In this document: positions 9,040 through 17,875 of the stretch, one piece after another
Layout of the letters: every line of letters starts with the position of its first letter
Numbering within the stretch: the stretch's first letter is position 1
NCBI GenBank assembly: GCA_012038135.1
Contig: JAAVJQ010000015.1
Location: 1 to 64,000 of the forward strand
Reading direction: 5' to 3'
Length of the DNA stretch: 64,000 nucleotides
Source of the DNA: Salinimicrobium nanhaiense
GTDB lineage: Bacteria > Bacteroidota > Bacteroidia > Flavobacteriales > Flavobacteriaceae
Made by a program: the position numbers and the translations under genes
Notes under the pieces: generated by a model
The model's database searches: none
What the model saw: the letters and a program-made list of their open reading frames with translations, nothing else
Told to the model about the DNA's origin: nothing

Positions 9040-10140
9040 ATGCTAACCATCCTGGTCGCCTTTGTCATCATTGGCCTTATCAACCTTTCCTATTATCTTG
9101 GCTTCTTTAAGTTTGCTTTTGCACCTACAGATACCTGCCCGCCTGAAAAGAACCTGCCGGTTTCGGTAATCATTTGCGCTAAGAATGAAGCCGAAAACCT
9201 GCGGAATTTCCTTCCGCTCATATTGTCACAGGACCACCCCGAATTTGAGGTAGTGGTTATTAATGACGCATCTGCAGATGAAACCCTGGAGGTACTGGAG
9301 GAATTTGAAGCCACTAACCCAAAGGTGAAGATCGTGAATGTTCAAAACAACGAAGCTTTTTGGGCCAATAAGAAATATGCCCTGACCCTGGGGATCAAAA
9401 AGGCAAAAAAACCTTACCTCTTATTTACCGATGCCGATTGTCGACCCGAGTCTAATCGATGGCTTCAGGAAATGAGCGCTCATTTCGAGGATCAAAAAAG
9501 CATAGTCTTGGGATACGGAGGCTATCTTATCAACACCAGATCTCCGTTAAATAAATTGATAAGATTTGAGACCTTATTCACTGCCATCCAATATTTCTCT
9601 TATGCAAGCTGGGGGAAACCCTATATGGGTGTGGGCAGAAACCTCGCCTATACTTCAGAAGAATTTTACAAGCAGAATGGTTTCGCAAATCATCTACATG
9701 TGAGAGCGGGCGATGACGATCTTTTTGTAAACGGTGCGGCAAACAGGTTAAATACCGCACTTTGTCTATCTCCCGCAGGGATCACCCGAAGTGTACCAAA
9801 GGAAGACCTTAGGTCCTGGTTTCAGCAAAAAAGAAGACATGTATCTATTGCCAATCATTATAAAAAGGAACATAAACTCCTGCTTGGGTTATTTTATACG
9901 TCACAGATCATGTTCTGGATCATGTTCTTGGTTTTGATCTTTAGTGCTTTTTGGCAGGTGGCTTTGGTCTTCCTTGCTCTACGCTGGATCGTGCAGGGAA
10001 CGGTATTTTATAACTCCGGAAAGAAATTTGGTGAAACCGACCTTTTTTGGGTATTTCCCTTTTTGGAACTGTTTCTAATATGGGCACAATTAGGTATCTT
10101 TATAGCTAATACAATTTCAAAACCCATTCATTGGAAATAG
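9040..10140 (+). CDS. Membrane-bound family 2 glycosyltransferase
   Basis: A 366-aa processive-type GT2. An N-terminal transmembrane helix (residues 2-20) precedes the GT-A domain: P-V-S-V-I-I-C-A-K-N-E-A-E-N (40-55), V-V-V-I-N-D-A-S-A-D-E-T, F-T-D-A-D-C-R-P (DxD-like metal site near 130), G-D-D-D-L-F-V-N (acceptor/base region), and Q-Q-K-R-R-H, a variant of the Q-x-x-R-W motif. Two or three helices close the protein. The reaction is transfer of a sugar from a nucleotide sugar to an envelope glycan or lipid; the substrate is unknown. It overlaps the following sigma factor gene by 10 nt, and this pairing is kept in many flavobacteria. Confidence 0.88.
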   Translation: MLTILVAFVIIGLINLSYYLGFFKFAFAPTDTCPPEKNLPVSVIICAKNEAENLRNFLPLILSQDHPEFEVVVINDASADETLEVLEEFEATNPKVKIVNVQNNEAFWANKKYALTLGIKKAKKPYLLFTDADCRPESNRWLQEMSAHFEDQKSIVLGYGGYLINTRSPLNKLIRFETLFTAIQYFSYASWGKPYMGVGRNLAYTSEEFYKQNGFANHLHVRAGDDDLFVNGAANRLNTALCLSPAGITRSVPKEDLRSWFQQKRRHVSIANHYKKEHKLLLGLFYTSQIMFWIMFLVLIFSAFWQVALVFLALRWIVQGTVFYNSGKKFGETDLFWVFPFLELFLIWAQLGIFIANTISKPIHWK

Positions 10141-10700
10141 AACCCAATCTGCTTCAGGAGCAAATTGAAAAAGCTAAAAAAGGGAAACAGACGGCGTTCA
10201 ATTTTCTTCTGGACAGCTTTTGGAATGATGTTTACGGTTTTCAGCTTAAGAGAACCAGCAATGAGCATGACGCCGAAGATGTTACCATTCAAACCTTTTC
10301 CCGTGCTTTTGATAAGATCGATACTTTTGATCCCAACTACACCTTTAAGACCTGGCTTATCACCATCTCCAAGAATATCCACGTGGATCTTGTGCGTAAA
10401 AAAAATGCTTCCATTCGCTCCCGTACCACCGATGAAGAGGACGAGCGGGTGCATAGGATCCCCGATGATGCTCCCACTATTGAAGACACTCTAATTACAG
10501 AGCAAAATCTTGCCCAACTGCTGCGCGATATTAAAAAACTGAAAAAACCTTACCAGGAAGTGATCACGCTTAGATATTTCCAGGAGATGAGCTATAAGGA
10601 AATCAGCGCACATCTACAGGAGCCAATGAACAATGTCAAAGTAAAACTCTTACGGGCTAAAAAGTTACTGGCAGAAGTCATCAAAAAAAGGAATTCCTGA
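10131..10700 (+). CDS. ECF-type sigma-70 family factor (TTG start)
   Basis: A 189-aa RNA polymerase sigma factor. Region 2 lies around residues 20-85 (F-L-L-D-S-F-W-N-D-V-Y-G-F, then D-A-E-D-V-T-I-Q-T-F-S-R-A-F and F-K-T-W-L-I-T-I-S-K-N). Region 4 lies at about 125-180, with the helix-turn-helix L-R-Y-F-Q-E-M-S-Y-K-E-I-S. No ATG precedes region 2 in frame, and the protein begins naturally as MEIEPNLLQEQIEKAKKGKQ from TTG at 10131, so a TTG start is favoured. The 10-nt overlap with the GT2 gene implies translational coupling. No anti-sigma gene is adjacent; the next gene is on the other strand. Confidence 0.88.
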   Translation: MEIEPNLLQEQIEKAKKGKQTAFNFLLDSFWNDVYGFQLKRTSNEHDAEDVTIQTFSRAFDKIDTFDPNYTFKTWLITISKNIHVDLVRKKNASIRSRTTDEEDERVHRIPDDAPTIEDTLITEQNLAQLLRDIKKLKKPYQEVITLRYFQEMSYKEISAHLQEPMNNVKVKLLRAKKLLAEVIKKRNS

Positions 10701-10753
10701 CATATTTTTTCTGAAGTATAATAGAGAGGACTAAATTTTTAGGATCTATTATA

Positions 10754-12235
10754 TTACTGCCCCCTGAAAAATATTACTGTACTTAGGGTCTTAGTGAGGA
10801 TCGTTATGTCCAGGAAGATGTTGCGATGCTTGATGTAATAAAGATCATACTGAAGCTTTTCGAGGCTGTCGGCATGGCTGTCTGCATAATCTGTCATTAC
10901 CTGGGCCCAGCCTGTAAGTCCGGGTTTAATAAAGTGACGGGTATCGTAAAAAGGGATGAGACTGGCCAGTTCTTCAACAAAAACAGGGCGTTCGGGTCGT
11001 GGACCAATAAGGCTCATTTCTCCCTTTAAAATGTTGAAGAACTGAGGAAATTCATCAAGACGTGAGCGACGTAAAAATTTCCCGAAACGGGTGATACGAA
11101 TGTCATTTTTCGTCGTCCAAACCGCTCCGTTAGGTTCGGCATCACACCGCATGGTACGAAACTTCAGGATGGTAAATACCCTTCCATTCTTCCCAACCCG
11201 CTCTTGCCTGTAAAAAAGGCAACCACGGTTCGCGATCAAATTTCCGAAGTAGACAAAAGGAAGGATCAATGCTCCCACCAAAATCCCAAGAATAGAGATC
11301 AGAACATCTGCAGCGCGATGAAAGAATATATAAAATTTATTCTCATTGCTTCGGCTTAGAGGAAAGAACTGGTAGAAATTCCGTTCAATATGTTGTACGG
11401 GAATACGACTGGTCTTATCCTCGTACACTTCATTGAAATCCTTCACGGGAAAACCTTGTCTAAGAAGCACAAGAACCTGTTCATAGAGGCCGGGAATTGT
11501 CGTAGAGGTAACATCAGAGATCAGTACCTCATCAATACTGTTCCGGCGAATAGTTTCGGCAAGATCCTCCTGCGGAAATTCTTCAAGACCTAATTCCTGC
11601 GAATCTACCACCTTTTCTACACCGGGATTTACAAACCCTATAACACTGTAATTTGGATCTGATTTTTGCAGGTGTGAAGCCACAAGTTCCACCTCCAAAG
11701 GCTCCCCTATGATTAAGACACGACGATAGAATCGAGGCGTGGAAATAAGAGCTATATAACAGAAACGCCAGAGCAGCAACGTGGATACAATTGTTAGAAA
11801 AAAATAGAGGATCTGCACCCGGTTATAGGGAAGTTCGGGGGTAAGTACCGGAGTCATCAAATAAAATAGAACAGTAACAGAACTGGCTAAAACCACATTT
11901 TGAAGCACCTTGTAGTATTTACTAGCCTTTTGCAGATCATAAAGCTCAAAGATCCCAAGGAACAGGCTGAGATAAATCGCCAGCACCGCGCTGTAATGCC
12001 ATGCCTCCTGATCTAAATGAAAGTAATCGAGTTTAAAAAGGATCCCTACAAAATAAAGCGCAAACAAGACCCATATAATATCAAACAATCGTAAGAAGAC
12101 CTTCCTTTCGGAAATCTCAAAATGAAGATTTTTTTTACGGGGCATGTAAAAATTTTTACCGCGTAAAGATACTGAAGAGTTTAAAGCTGAATACCTGTTG
12201 ATTGCCACTTTTTTAAGAAGTTCTGTCTCTGCCAT
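10754..12235 (-). CDS. Exopolysaccharide polyprenyl-phosphate sugar-1-phosphate transferase (WcaJ type)
   Basis: A 493-aa polyisoprenyl-phosphate hexose-1-phosphate transferase, which starts repeat-unit synthesis of a capsule or exopolysaccharide by moving a sugar-1-phosphate to undecaprenyl phosphate. Four or five N-terminal helices (about 45-165), a Rossmann-like central domain (R-R-V-L-I-I-G-E-P), a further helix, then the C-terminal bacterial sugar transferase domain with R-V-G-K-N-G-R-V-F-T-I-L-K-F-R-T-M, R-L-D-E-F-P-Q-F-F-N-I-L-K-G-E-M-S-L-I-G-P-R-P-E and L-T-G-W-A-Q-V. An internal ATG at 12145 (MPRKKNLHFEIS) matches usual family starts and may be the true one, giving 463 aa. The gene is isolated, with no other capsule genes in the window. 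Confidence 0.88.
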   Translation of the reverse strand: MAETELLKKVAINRYSALNSSVSLRGKNFYMPRKKNLHFEISERKVFLRLFDIIWVLFALYFVGILFKLDYFHLDQEAWHYSAVLAIYLSLFLGIFELYDLQKASKYYKVLQNVVLASSVTVLFYLMTPVLTPELPYNRVQILYFFLTIVSTLLLWRFCYIALISTPRFYRRVLIIGEPLEVELVASHLQKSDPNYSVIGFVNPGVEKVVDSQELGLEEFPQEDLAETIRRNSIDEVLISDVTSTTIPGLYEQVLVLLRQGFPVKDFNEVYEDKTSRIPVQHIERNFYQFFPLSRSNENKFYIFFHRAADVLISILGILVGALILPFVYFGNLIANRGCLFYRQERVGKNGRVFTILKFRTMRCDAEPNGAVWTTKNDIRITRFGKFLRRSRLDEFPQFFNILKGEMSLIGPRPERPVFVEELASLIPFYDTRHFIKPGLTGWAQVMTDYADSHADSLEKLQYDLYYIKHRNIFLDITILTKTLSTVIFFRGQ

Positions 12236-12526
12236 GTGTTCTTGATAGGTACTACAGGATCTCCATCCAGATCCAACGAAACATGTAGGGAGGGAGCTAA
12301 TTAGGAGTTAAAGTAGTTATTTACAGGAAAGTAGAGAAATATTTTTCAAGTTTTTCCAAAAAAATGCAAAGATCTTGATCTATAAAAATGAAAAGGAACA
12401 GTTAAATATAGCCTTTTTAAAGCCGAAGGACCTCCTAAGATTAACGCTAATTTAAACTGACAAAAACAGTATTGATACTGAAAATGAGTAAATTTAGGTA
12501 CTTCAAAAATTAAAATTCAAGAAAAT
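12236..12526. other. Spacer between divergent genes
   Basis: A 291-nt AT-rich divergent region between the sugar transferase and peroxiredoxin genes. A weak promoter candidate for the peroxiredoxin is TTG at 12472-12474 with TAAATTTA at 12489-12496. No other gene or structure is convincing. Confidence 0.35.
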
Positions 12527-13165
12527 ATGAGCACATTAAGATTAGGAGACAAAGCACCAAATTTTGATGCTGAAACTTCAGAAGGAAAGATCAACTTCTA
12601 TGATTTTTTAGGTGACAGTTGGGGTATTCTTTTTTCCCATCCTGCCGATTATACACCGGTATGTACCACTGAACTCGGGGCTGCTGCAAAATATAAAGAG
12701 GAATTTCAAAAACGGAATGTAAAGGTAATGGCTCTTAGTGTGGATGGTGTAGAATCTCATAAAAACTGGATAAATGACATCAATGAAACCCAAAATACCA
12801 CAGTTAACTTCCCAATCATTGCAGATGAGGACAGAAAGGTAGCAGATCTTTATGATATGATCCATCCAAACGCCGATGACACTCTTACCGTAAGGTCGGT
12901 CTATGTTATAGATCCCAGCAAAAAAATCAGGTTAATGATCACTTACCCTGCAAGTACAGGTAGGAACTTTGAAGAACTTTTAAGGGTGATCGATTCACTG
13001 CAATTGACCGAAAAGTATAAAGTAGCTACGCCCGCGAATTGGAAAGAAGGAGAAGAAGTGGTTATTAGCCCTTCCATTTCCAATGAAGATGCTAAAAATA
13101 TGTTCCCAAAAGGTTTTAAGGAAGTGAAATCTTACTTAAGAATGACTCCACAACCTAATAAATAA
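12527..13165 (+). CDS. 1-Cys peroxiredoxin, Prx6 type
   Basis: A 212-aa cytoplasmic peroxidase that reduces hydrogen peroxide or alkyl hydroperoxides. The AhpC/TSA thioredoxin fold carries H-P-A-D-Y-T-P-V-C-T-T-E-L (peroxidatic cysteine about residue 46), and R-S-V-Y-V-I-D further on. The long C-terminal dimerisation domain (V-A-T-P-A-N-W-K-E-G-E-E-V-V-I) is diagnostic of the Prx6 subfamily. This Cys is the only one in the protein, so it is a 1-Cys enzyme needing an external reductant. The gene is monocistronic and followed by a very strong terminator. Confidence 0.93.
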   Translation: MSTLRLGDKAPNFDAETSEGKINFYDFLGDSWGILFSHPADYTPVCTTELGAAAKYKEEFQKRNVKVMALSVDGVESHKNWINDINETQNTTVNFPIIADEDRKVADLYDMIHPNADDTLTVRSVYVIDPSKKIRLMITYPASTGRNFEELLRVIDSLQLTEKYKVATPANWKEGEEVVISPSISNEDAKNMFPKGFKEVKSYLRMTPQPNK

Positions 13166-13209
13166 TCAAGGAATAATGGCTAATGATTAGCTATTACCAG
13201 CTAACGGCT

Positions 13210-13257
13210 AAAATATAAAAACCTCAGTTTCCAAAGAACCTGAGGTTTTTATATTTT
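13210..13257. terminator. Strong bidirectional terminator
   Basis: AATATAAAAACCTCAG pairs perfectly with CTGAGGTTTTTATATT across a loop of about 13 nt, with T-runs on both strands. It ends the peroxiredoxin and the convergent immunophilin gene. Confidence 0.9.
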
Positions 13258-13268
13258 TCCATAAGCTT

Positions 13269-14201
13269 TTACTTTACCTGTACCAATTCCACATCGAAAA
13301 TAAGCGTGGCATTCGGCGGAATTACCCCACCGGCTCCACGAGAACCATAACCTAAATTAGACGGAATAACAAAACGGGCTTTATCTCCTTCTTTAAGCAT
13401 CTGAATGCCTTCATCCCAACCTTCTATCACATGTCCTTTTCCCAATGGAAACTCAATGGGCTCTTTTCTCTTGTATGAGGAGTCGAAAACGGTACCGTCG
13501 GGCAACATTCCTTTATAATGCACGGCAACGGTTTTACCTTTTTCAGCCTTTTTACCGTTACCTTCTGAGATCATCTTGTAACGCAAACCACTGCCGGTCT
13601 TTTCAAAACCCTGAGACAGCTCTCCAAGTAGCTCCTCCTGCTGTTTTTTAGCCGCAGCTTCTCTTTCAGCTTTTGCGCCATTGAACTGCCTGAAAGACTC
13701 AACTGCATTAAATTTTTCTGCAGACTCACCTTCCCTAATGATCTCCACCTTCTCGATCTTATCTCCCTGCTTAATTGCATTTACCACATCCTGGCCTTCA
13801 ACTACGTGACCAAAGACGGTATGTTTCCCATCAAGCCATGCAGTTTCTACATGAGTGATAAAGAACTGGCTTCCATTGGTACCGGGTCCCGCATTTGCCA
13901 TAGATAATATTCCGGGCCGGTCGTGTTTTAGTTCAGGATGGATCTCATCCTCAAATTGATATCCCGGTCCACCTACTCCTGTTCCTTTGGGATCACCCCC
14001 CTGGATCATAAAGTTAGGTATTACCCGGTGAAAAATTAGTCCGTCATAATATGGTTTTCCCTGAGGTTTAGCCTCATTTTCCAGATTTCCCTCAGCCAGG
14101 GCCACAAAATTTCCAACCGTCCCCGGAGTTTTTTCATGTTCCAGTTTTATAGTGATGTCACCTCGTGTGGTGCTGAGTTTTGCATATAATCCGTCGTTCA
14201 T
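13269..14201 (-). CDS. Dual-family peptidylprolyl isomerase (cyclophilin-FKBP fusion)
   Basis: A 310-aa protein joining two unrelated prolyl isomerases. Residues 1-150 are a cyclophilin: [26 protein letters not shown] and [11 protein letters not shown] lysine/alanine-rich linker (about 160-195) follows, and residues 205-310 are an [40 protein letters not shown] and [15 protein letters not shown]. No signal peptide, so probably cytoplasmic. Such cyclophilin-FKBP fusions are known from Flavobacteria as dual-family immunophilins. Catalytic residues appear intact in both halves. Its terminator is shared with the peroxiredoxin gene. Confidence 0.93.
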   Translation of the reverse strand: MNDGLYAKLSTTRGDITIKLEHEKTPGTVGNFVALAEGNLENEAKPQGKPYYDGLIFHRVIPNFMIQGGDPKGTGVGGPGYQFEDEIHPELKHDRPGILSMANAGPGTNGSQFFITHVETAWLDGKHTVFGHVVEGQDVVNAIKQGDKIEKVEIIREGESAEKFNAVESFRQFNGAKAEREAAAKKQQEELLGELSQGFEKTGSGLRYKMISEGNGKKAEKGKTVAVHYKGMLPDGTVFDSSYKRKEPIEFPLGKGHVIEGWDEGIQMLKEGDKARFVIPSNLGYGSRGAGGVIPPNATLIFDVELVQVK

Positions 14202-14307
14202 GTCGTGATTTTAGGTTAAAAAGGCAAAGATAAAGAAATGAATAATGTTTAAGGTTCAATGAATAATGAAAAGAGGGATAATTGGGAGAACGTTAAGGAA
14301 ATTGTTT

Positions 14308-14564
14308 GTCATTCCGGCGGCAGGAGGAATCTCTTTACTATACGAGAAATTCTTCGCTTCCCAAAAGCTGCGCTCTGAATGACAAAAGACTAACAATGTC
14401 ATTCCGACGGCAGGAGGAATTTCTGCTCTATACAAGAGATTCTTCGCTTCGCAAAAGCTGCGTTCTGAATGACAAAAGACTAATACTGTCATTCCGACGG
14501 CAGGAGGAATCTCTCTGGGTTCCGAAGAGATTCTTCGCTTCGCAAAAGCTGCGCTCTGAATGAC
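14308..14564. repeat. Three tandem copies of a 90-bp palindromic dispersed repeat
   Basis: Copies at 14308-14397, 14398-14487 and 14488-14564 (last one cut short). Each opens with GTCATTCCG and closes with CTGAATGAC, so the ends GTCATTC/GAATGAC are inverted; inner arms AATCTC/GAGATT add a second stem in two of the copies. The right half TTCTTCGCTTCGCAAAAGCT is almost invariant. The first two units have an exact 90-bp period. A related single copy lies at 19924-20072. No coding capacity is credible here. Confidence 0.85.
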
Positions 14565-14628
14565 GGACATAAAAAAAGCCAAAACTCCCGTCCCGGCTAT
14601 TAATCCTTAATCATTAAACCTTAATCCC

Positions 14629-16824
14629 TTAATTTGCTACTTCGCTAATGAATTTGATCCTGTATAATCTCAATTCTTCCTCATCGTAATCCCCATCAAA
14701 TTCTTCCAAAGCTTCTTCTATTTTATCAGATTGGGCGTCAATAAAGTATTCGTGAATTTCCTCCTGCTGATCTTCATCCAGGATTTCGTCGATCCAGTAA
14801 TTGATGTTCAGCTTGGTACCGCTATAGACAATGGCTTCCATTTCTTTTATAAAATCGGTCATTTCCATTCCTTTTGCAGCAGCAATATCATCGAGCGGCA
14901 GCTTACGGTCCACGTTTTGAATGATATAAAGCTTAAGTCCGCTATTTGCTCCGGTAGTTTTTACTACCAGATCATCGGGACGTGTAATATCATTCTCTTC
15001 AACATATCGGGAGATCGTGTCAATAAATTCCTGGCCGTATTTTTTTGCTTTCCCTTCCCCTACTCCATGAATATTTCCTAATTCTTCAATGGTTACCGGA
15101 TATTTTAAGGCCATATCCTCTAAAGAAGGATCCTGAAATACCAAATATGGAGCAAGTCCTCTTTTCTTGGCAACATTCTTTCTAAGCTCCTTCAGTATCT
15201 TCACAAGGTTTTCATCTGTTCCTCCGGAACGGCCAGCAGAAACTATGCTGTCACTTCCTCCAACCTCATAGATATGATCTTCAGTCATCATAAAAGAGCC
15301 GGGCTGTTGCAGGAATTTTTCACCTTTTTTGGTCAGCTTCACAACTCCGTAGGTTTCGATATCTTTCCGAAGAAATCCGGCTACCAATACCTGCCTCAAA
15401 AGAGCCATCCAGTATTTTCCATCTTTCCCCTCGCCTTTCCCGAAGAGTTCACGCTCATCTGTGCGATGAGACTTAATCAAAGCGTTGGATTTTCCAATCA
15501 AGGTGTTCACCACTTCTTTTGATTTATATAATTCTTTTGTTTCCTTAACTGTGCGTAGCAAAAGAACCACCTCATCTTTGGCTTCGTGCTTTTTCTTTGG
15601 ATTACGAACATTGTCATCCATATCTGCACCTTCGCCGGTCTTTTCATCAAAGTCTTCACCGAAATAATGCAGGATAAATTTCCTCCTGGAAACTGAAGTT
15701 TCAGCAAAAGCCACCACTTCCTGCAGCAACGCCTGACCAATTTCCTGTTCGGCCACCGGTTTTCCGCTCATGAATTTTTCCAGCTTTTCAATATCCTTAT
15801 ACGAATAGAACGCCAGGCAGTGGCCTTCTCCACCATCCCGTCCTGCACGGCCTGTTTCCTGGTAATAACTTTCAATACTCTTTGGAATATCATGGTGGAT
15901 CACAAAACGTACATCGGGTTTATCGATCCCCATCCCAAATGCTATAGTCGCCACCACGACATCCACATCTTCCATAAGGAACATGTCCTGGTGTTTGGAA
16001 CGGGTCTTGGCATCAAGCCCTGCATGATAAGGTACTGCGGAAATCCCGTTCACCTGTAGGGTTTGGGCAAGCTCTTCTACACGTTTACGGCTGAGACAAT
16101 AAATAATCCCTGTCTTCCCCTGATTCTGCTTTATAAAACGAATGATATCGGCATCAACATTCTTTGTCTTAGGCCTTATTTCGTAGTAAAGATTCGGACG
16201 GTTAAAAGAAGCTTTAAAAGTCTTTGCATCAGTTATGCCTAAATTTTTGAGAATATCTTCCTGCACTTTAGGAGTGGCAGTAGCTGTTAGTCCAATTATA
16301 GGAATATTTTCCCCTATGCGTTGAACTATATTCCTAAGGTTTCTGTATTCTGGCCTAAAGTCGTGTCCCCACTCACTGATACAGTGAGCTTCATCAATGG
16401 CCATAAAGGATATTTTTACGCTTCTTAAAAATTCAACATTTTCTTCTTTTGTAAGGGATTCAGGGGCAACGTAAAGGAGTTTAGTCACGCCGTTGGTAAT
16501 ATCCTCCTTCACCTGCTTCACTTCAGTTTTATTTAAACTGGAATTAAGCACGTGAGCGATACCATTTTCCGAAGAAATGCCTCGAATGGCATCCACCTGA
16601 TTTTTCATCAAAGCGATCAAGGGGGAAACCACAATTGCAGTCCCTTCTTTGATAAGCGCCGGTAATTGATAACATAGGGATTTTCCACCTCCGGTAGGCA
16701 TTACTACAAAGGTGTTATGGTCATTAACTATACTCTTTATTACCTCCTCCTGGAGGCCCTTAAACTGGCTAAAACCAAAGTATTTCTTAAGCTGTTCGTG
16801 TAAATTGATTTCCTGCGAAGTCAT
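14629..16824 (-). CDS. recQ: ATP-dependent DNA helicase RecQ
   Basis: A 731-aa superfamily 2, 3'-5' DNA helicase of recombination and replication-fork repair. Motif I is M-P-T-G-G-G-K-S-L-C-Y-Q-L-P near residue 43; motif II I-D-E-A-H-C-I-S-E-W-G-H-D-F-R-P-E-Y is around 138; motif VI Y-Y-Q-E-T-G-R-A-G-R-D-G is about 325. RQC domain and HRDC domain (around 520-600, ending G-E-G-K-A-K-K-Y-G) follow, with an additional acidic C-terminal tail. The zinc-binding cysteines usual in the RQC linker are not evident, a variation seen in this lineage. Divergent from kdsD with a very short promoter region. Confidence 0.96.
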   Translation of the reverse strand: MTSQEINLHEQLKKYFGFSQFKGLQEEVIKSIVNDHNTFVVMPTGGGKSLCYQLPALIKEGTAIVVSPLIALMKNQVDAIRGISSENGIAHVLNSSLNKTEVKQVKEDITNGVTKLLYVAPESLTKEENVEFLRSVKISFMAIDEAHCISEWGHDFRPEYRNLRNIVQRIGENIPIIGLTATATPKVQEDILKNLGITDAKTFKASFNRPNLYYEIRPKTKNVDADIIRFIKQNQGKTGIIYCLSRKRVEELAQTLQVNGISAVPYHAGLDAKTRSKHQDMFLMEDVDVVVATIAFGMGIDKPDVRFVIHHDIPKSIESYYQETGRAGRDGGEGHCLAFYSYKDIEKLEKFMSGKPVAEQEIGQALLQEVVAFAETSVSRRKFILHYFGEDFDEKTGEGADMDDNVRNPKKKHEAKDEVVLLLRTVKETKELYKSKEVVNTLIGKSNALIKSHRTDERELFGKGEGKDGKYWMALLRQVLVAGFLRKDIETYGVVKLTKKGEKFLQQPGSFMMTEDHIYEVGGSDSIVSAGRSGGTDENLVKILKELRKNVAKKRGLAPYLVFQDPSLEDMALKYPVTIEELGNIHGVGEGKAKKYGQEFIDTISRYVEENDITRPDDLVVKTTGANSGLKLYIIQNVDRKLPLDDIAAAKGMEMTDFIKEMEAIVYSGTKLNINYWIDEILDEDQQEEIHEYFIDAQSDKIEEALEEFDGDYDEEELRLYRIKFISEVAN

Positions 16825-16846
16825 TCAATTGTGTTACAATTTTACA

Positions 16847-16854
16847 TACATTTG
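16847..16854 (+). promoter_or_regulatory. -7 promoter element of kdsD operon
   Basis: TACATTTG matches TAnnTTTG perfectly, with a TTG 15 nt upstream (16829-16831). It places transcription start near 16858, downstream of the GTG that would open the longest frame, and so supports the TTG start at 16909. Confidence 0.55.
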
Positions 16855-16908
16855 CACAAATTAAAGATACATTTTTCTTTAGTCTGCACAATTCCTAATT
16901 CTACAAAT

Positions 16909-17874
16909 TTGACATCTCAAGAAAAAATACTCTCTGTTGCCAGAGAAACCATTTTAACTGAAGCCAAAGCTATAGCAAATTTAGAGCAATTATTAGACCA
17001 GAATTTTGCCGAAGCCGTGCAGGCGGTGTACAAATCCAAAGGAAGAGTGATCATTACCGGGATAGGAAAAAGCGCGGCGATCGCAACAAAGATCGTAGCC
17101 ACTCTTAACTCTACCGGTACCCCCGCCATTTTCATGCACGCTGCAGATGCTATCCACGGAGACCTTGGAACCATTCTGCAGGATGATGTAGTGATCTGCA
17201 TCTCAAAGAGCGGAAATACACCCGAAATTAAGGTGCTGGTTCCTCTCATTAAAAACTTTGGGAACACTTTAATCGCCATTACCGGGAATACCGAATCTTT
17301 TCTCGGAAAACAGGCAGATTTCACCCTGAATACCTTTGTTGAAAAAGAAGCCTGTCCAAACAATCTTGCACCCACAACCAGCACTACTGCACAATTGGTG
17401 ATGGGAGACGCCTTAGCCGTTTGTTTGCTTCAGCTTCGCGGATTTTCAAGTTCAGATTTTGCCAGGTATCATCCGGGAGGGGCATTAGGTAAAAAGCTCT
17501 ACCTGCGGGTAAGCGATATAGCCGATCAAAATCAAAAACCTGTTGTTTCGCCTACAACACCCATTCCGCAGGTTATCGTGGAAATTTCAGAAAAAATGCT
17601 TGGGGTTACCGCAGTTCTGGAAAATGGGAAAATCTTAGGAATAGTTACTGACGGTGATATAAGAAGGATGCTTCAAAAGAGTATAGATATTTCCGGATTG
17701 ACGGCAGGAGACATCATGAGCCTTAATCCTAAGACCATAGAATATGATGCTATGGCTGTTGATGCTATGGATGTGCTCGAAGACCATAAGATCTCACAAC
17801 TTCTTGCTGTAAAAGACGGTGAATATTATGGGGTGGTCCATCTTCATAATCTAATTAGAGAAGGAATAATTTAG
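16909..17874 (+). CDS. kdsD: Arabinose-5-phosphate isomerase, KpsF/GutQ type (TTG start)
   Basis: A 321-aa enzyme converting ribulose-5-phosphate to arabinose-5-phosphate, the first step to KDO for lipopolysaccharide. The SIS domain covers about 30-180 (V-I-I-T-G-I-G-K-S-A, N-S-T-G-T-P-A-I-F, H-G-D-L-G, I-S-K-S-G-N-T-P-E), then G-G-A-L-G-K-K-L and two CBS domains (200-320). The open frame reaches back to GTG 16831, but the promoter lies within that extension, and TTG 16909 gives the usual length and the usual start L/M-T-S-Q-E-K-I-L-S-V-A. One base separates its stop from the tatC ATG, so it heads the operon kdsD-tatC-CMD protein. Confidence 0.92.
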   Translation: MTSQEKILSVARETILTEAKAIANLEQLLDQNFAEAVQAVYKSKGRVIITGIGKSAAIATKIVATLNSTGTPAIFMHAADAIHGDLGTILQDDVVICISKSGNTPEIKVLVPLIKNFGNTLIAITGNTESFLGKQADFTLNTFVEKEACPNNLAPTTSTTAQLVMGDALAVCLLQLRGFSSSDFARYHPGGALGKKLYLRVSDIADQNQKPVVSPTTPIPQVIVEISEKMLGVTAVLENGKILGIVTDGDIRRMLQKSIDISGLTAGDIMSLNPKTIEYDAMAVDAMDVLEDHKISQLLAVKDGEYYGVVHLHNLIREGII

Positions 17875-17875
17875 G

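Noticed and set aside
14256..14582. A 108-codon minus-strand frame and an 85-codon plus-strand frame
   Set aside because: Their peptides are threefold repeats generated by the 90-bp palindromic element.
16831..16908. GTG start for kdsD giving 26 extra residues
   Set aside because: A perfect -7 promoter element (16847-16854) lies inside the extension, and the additional residues are not like the family.
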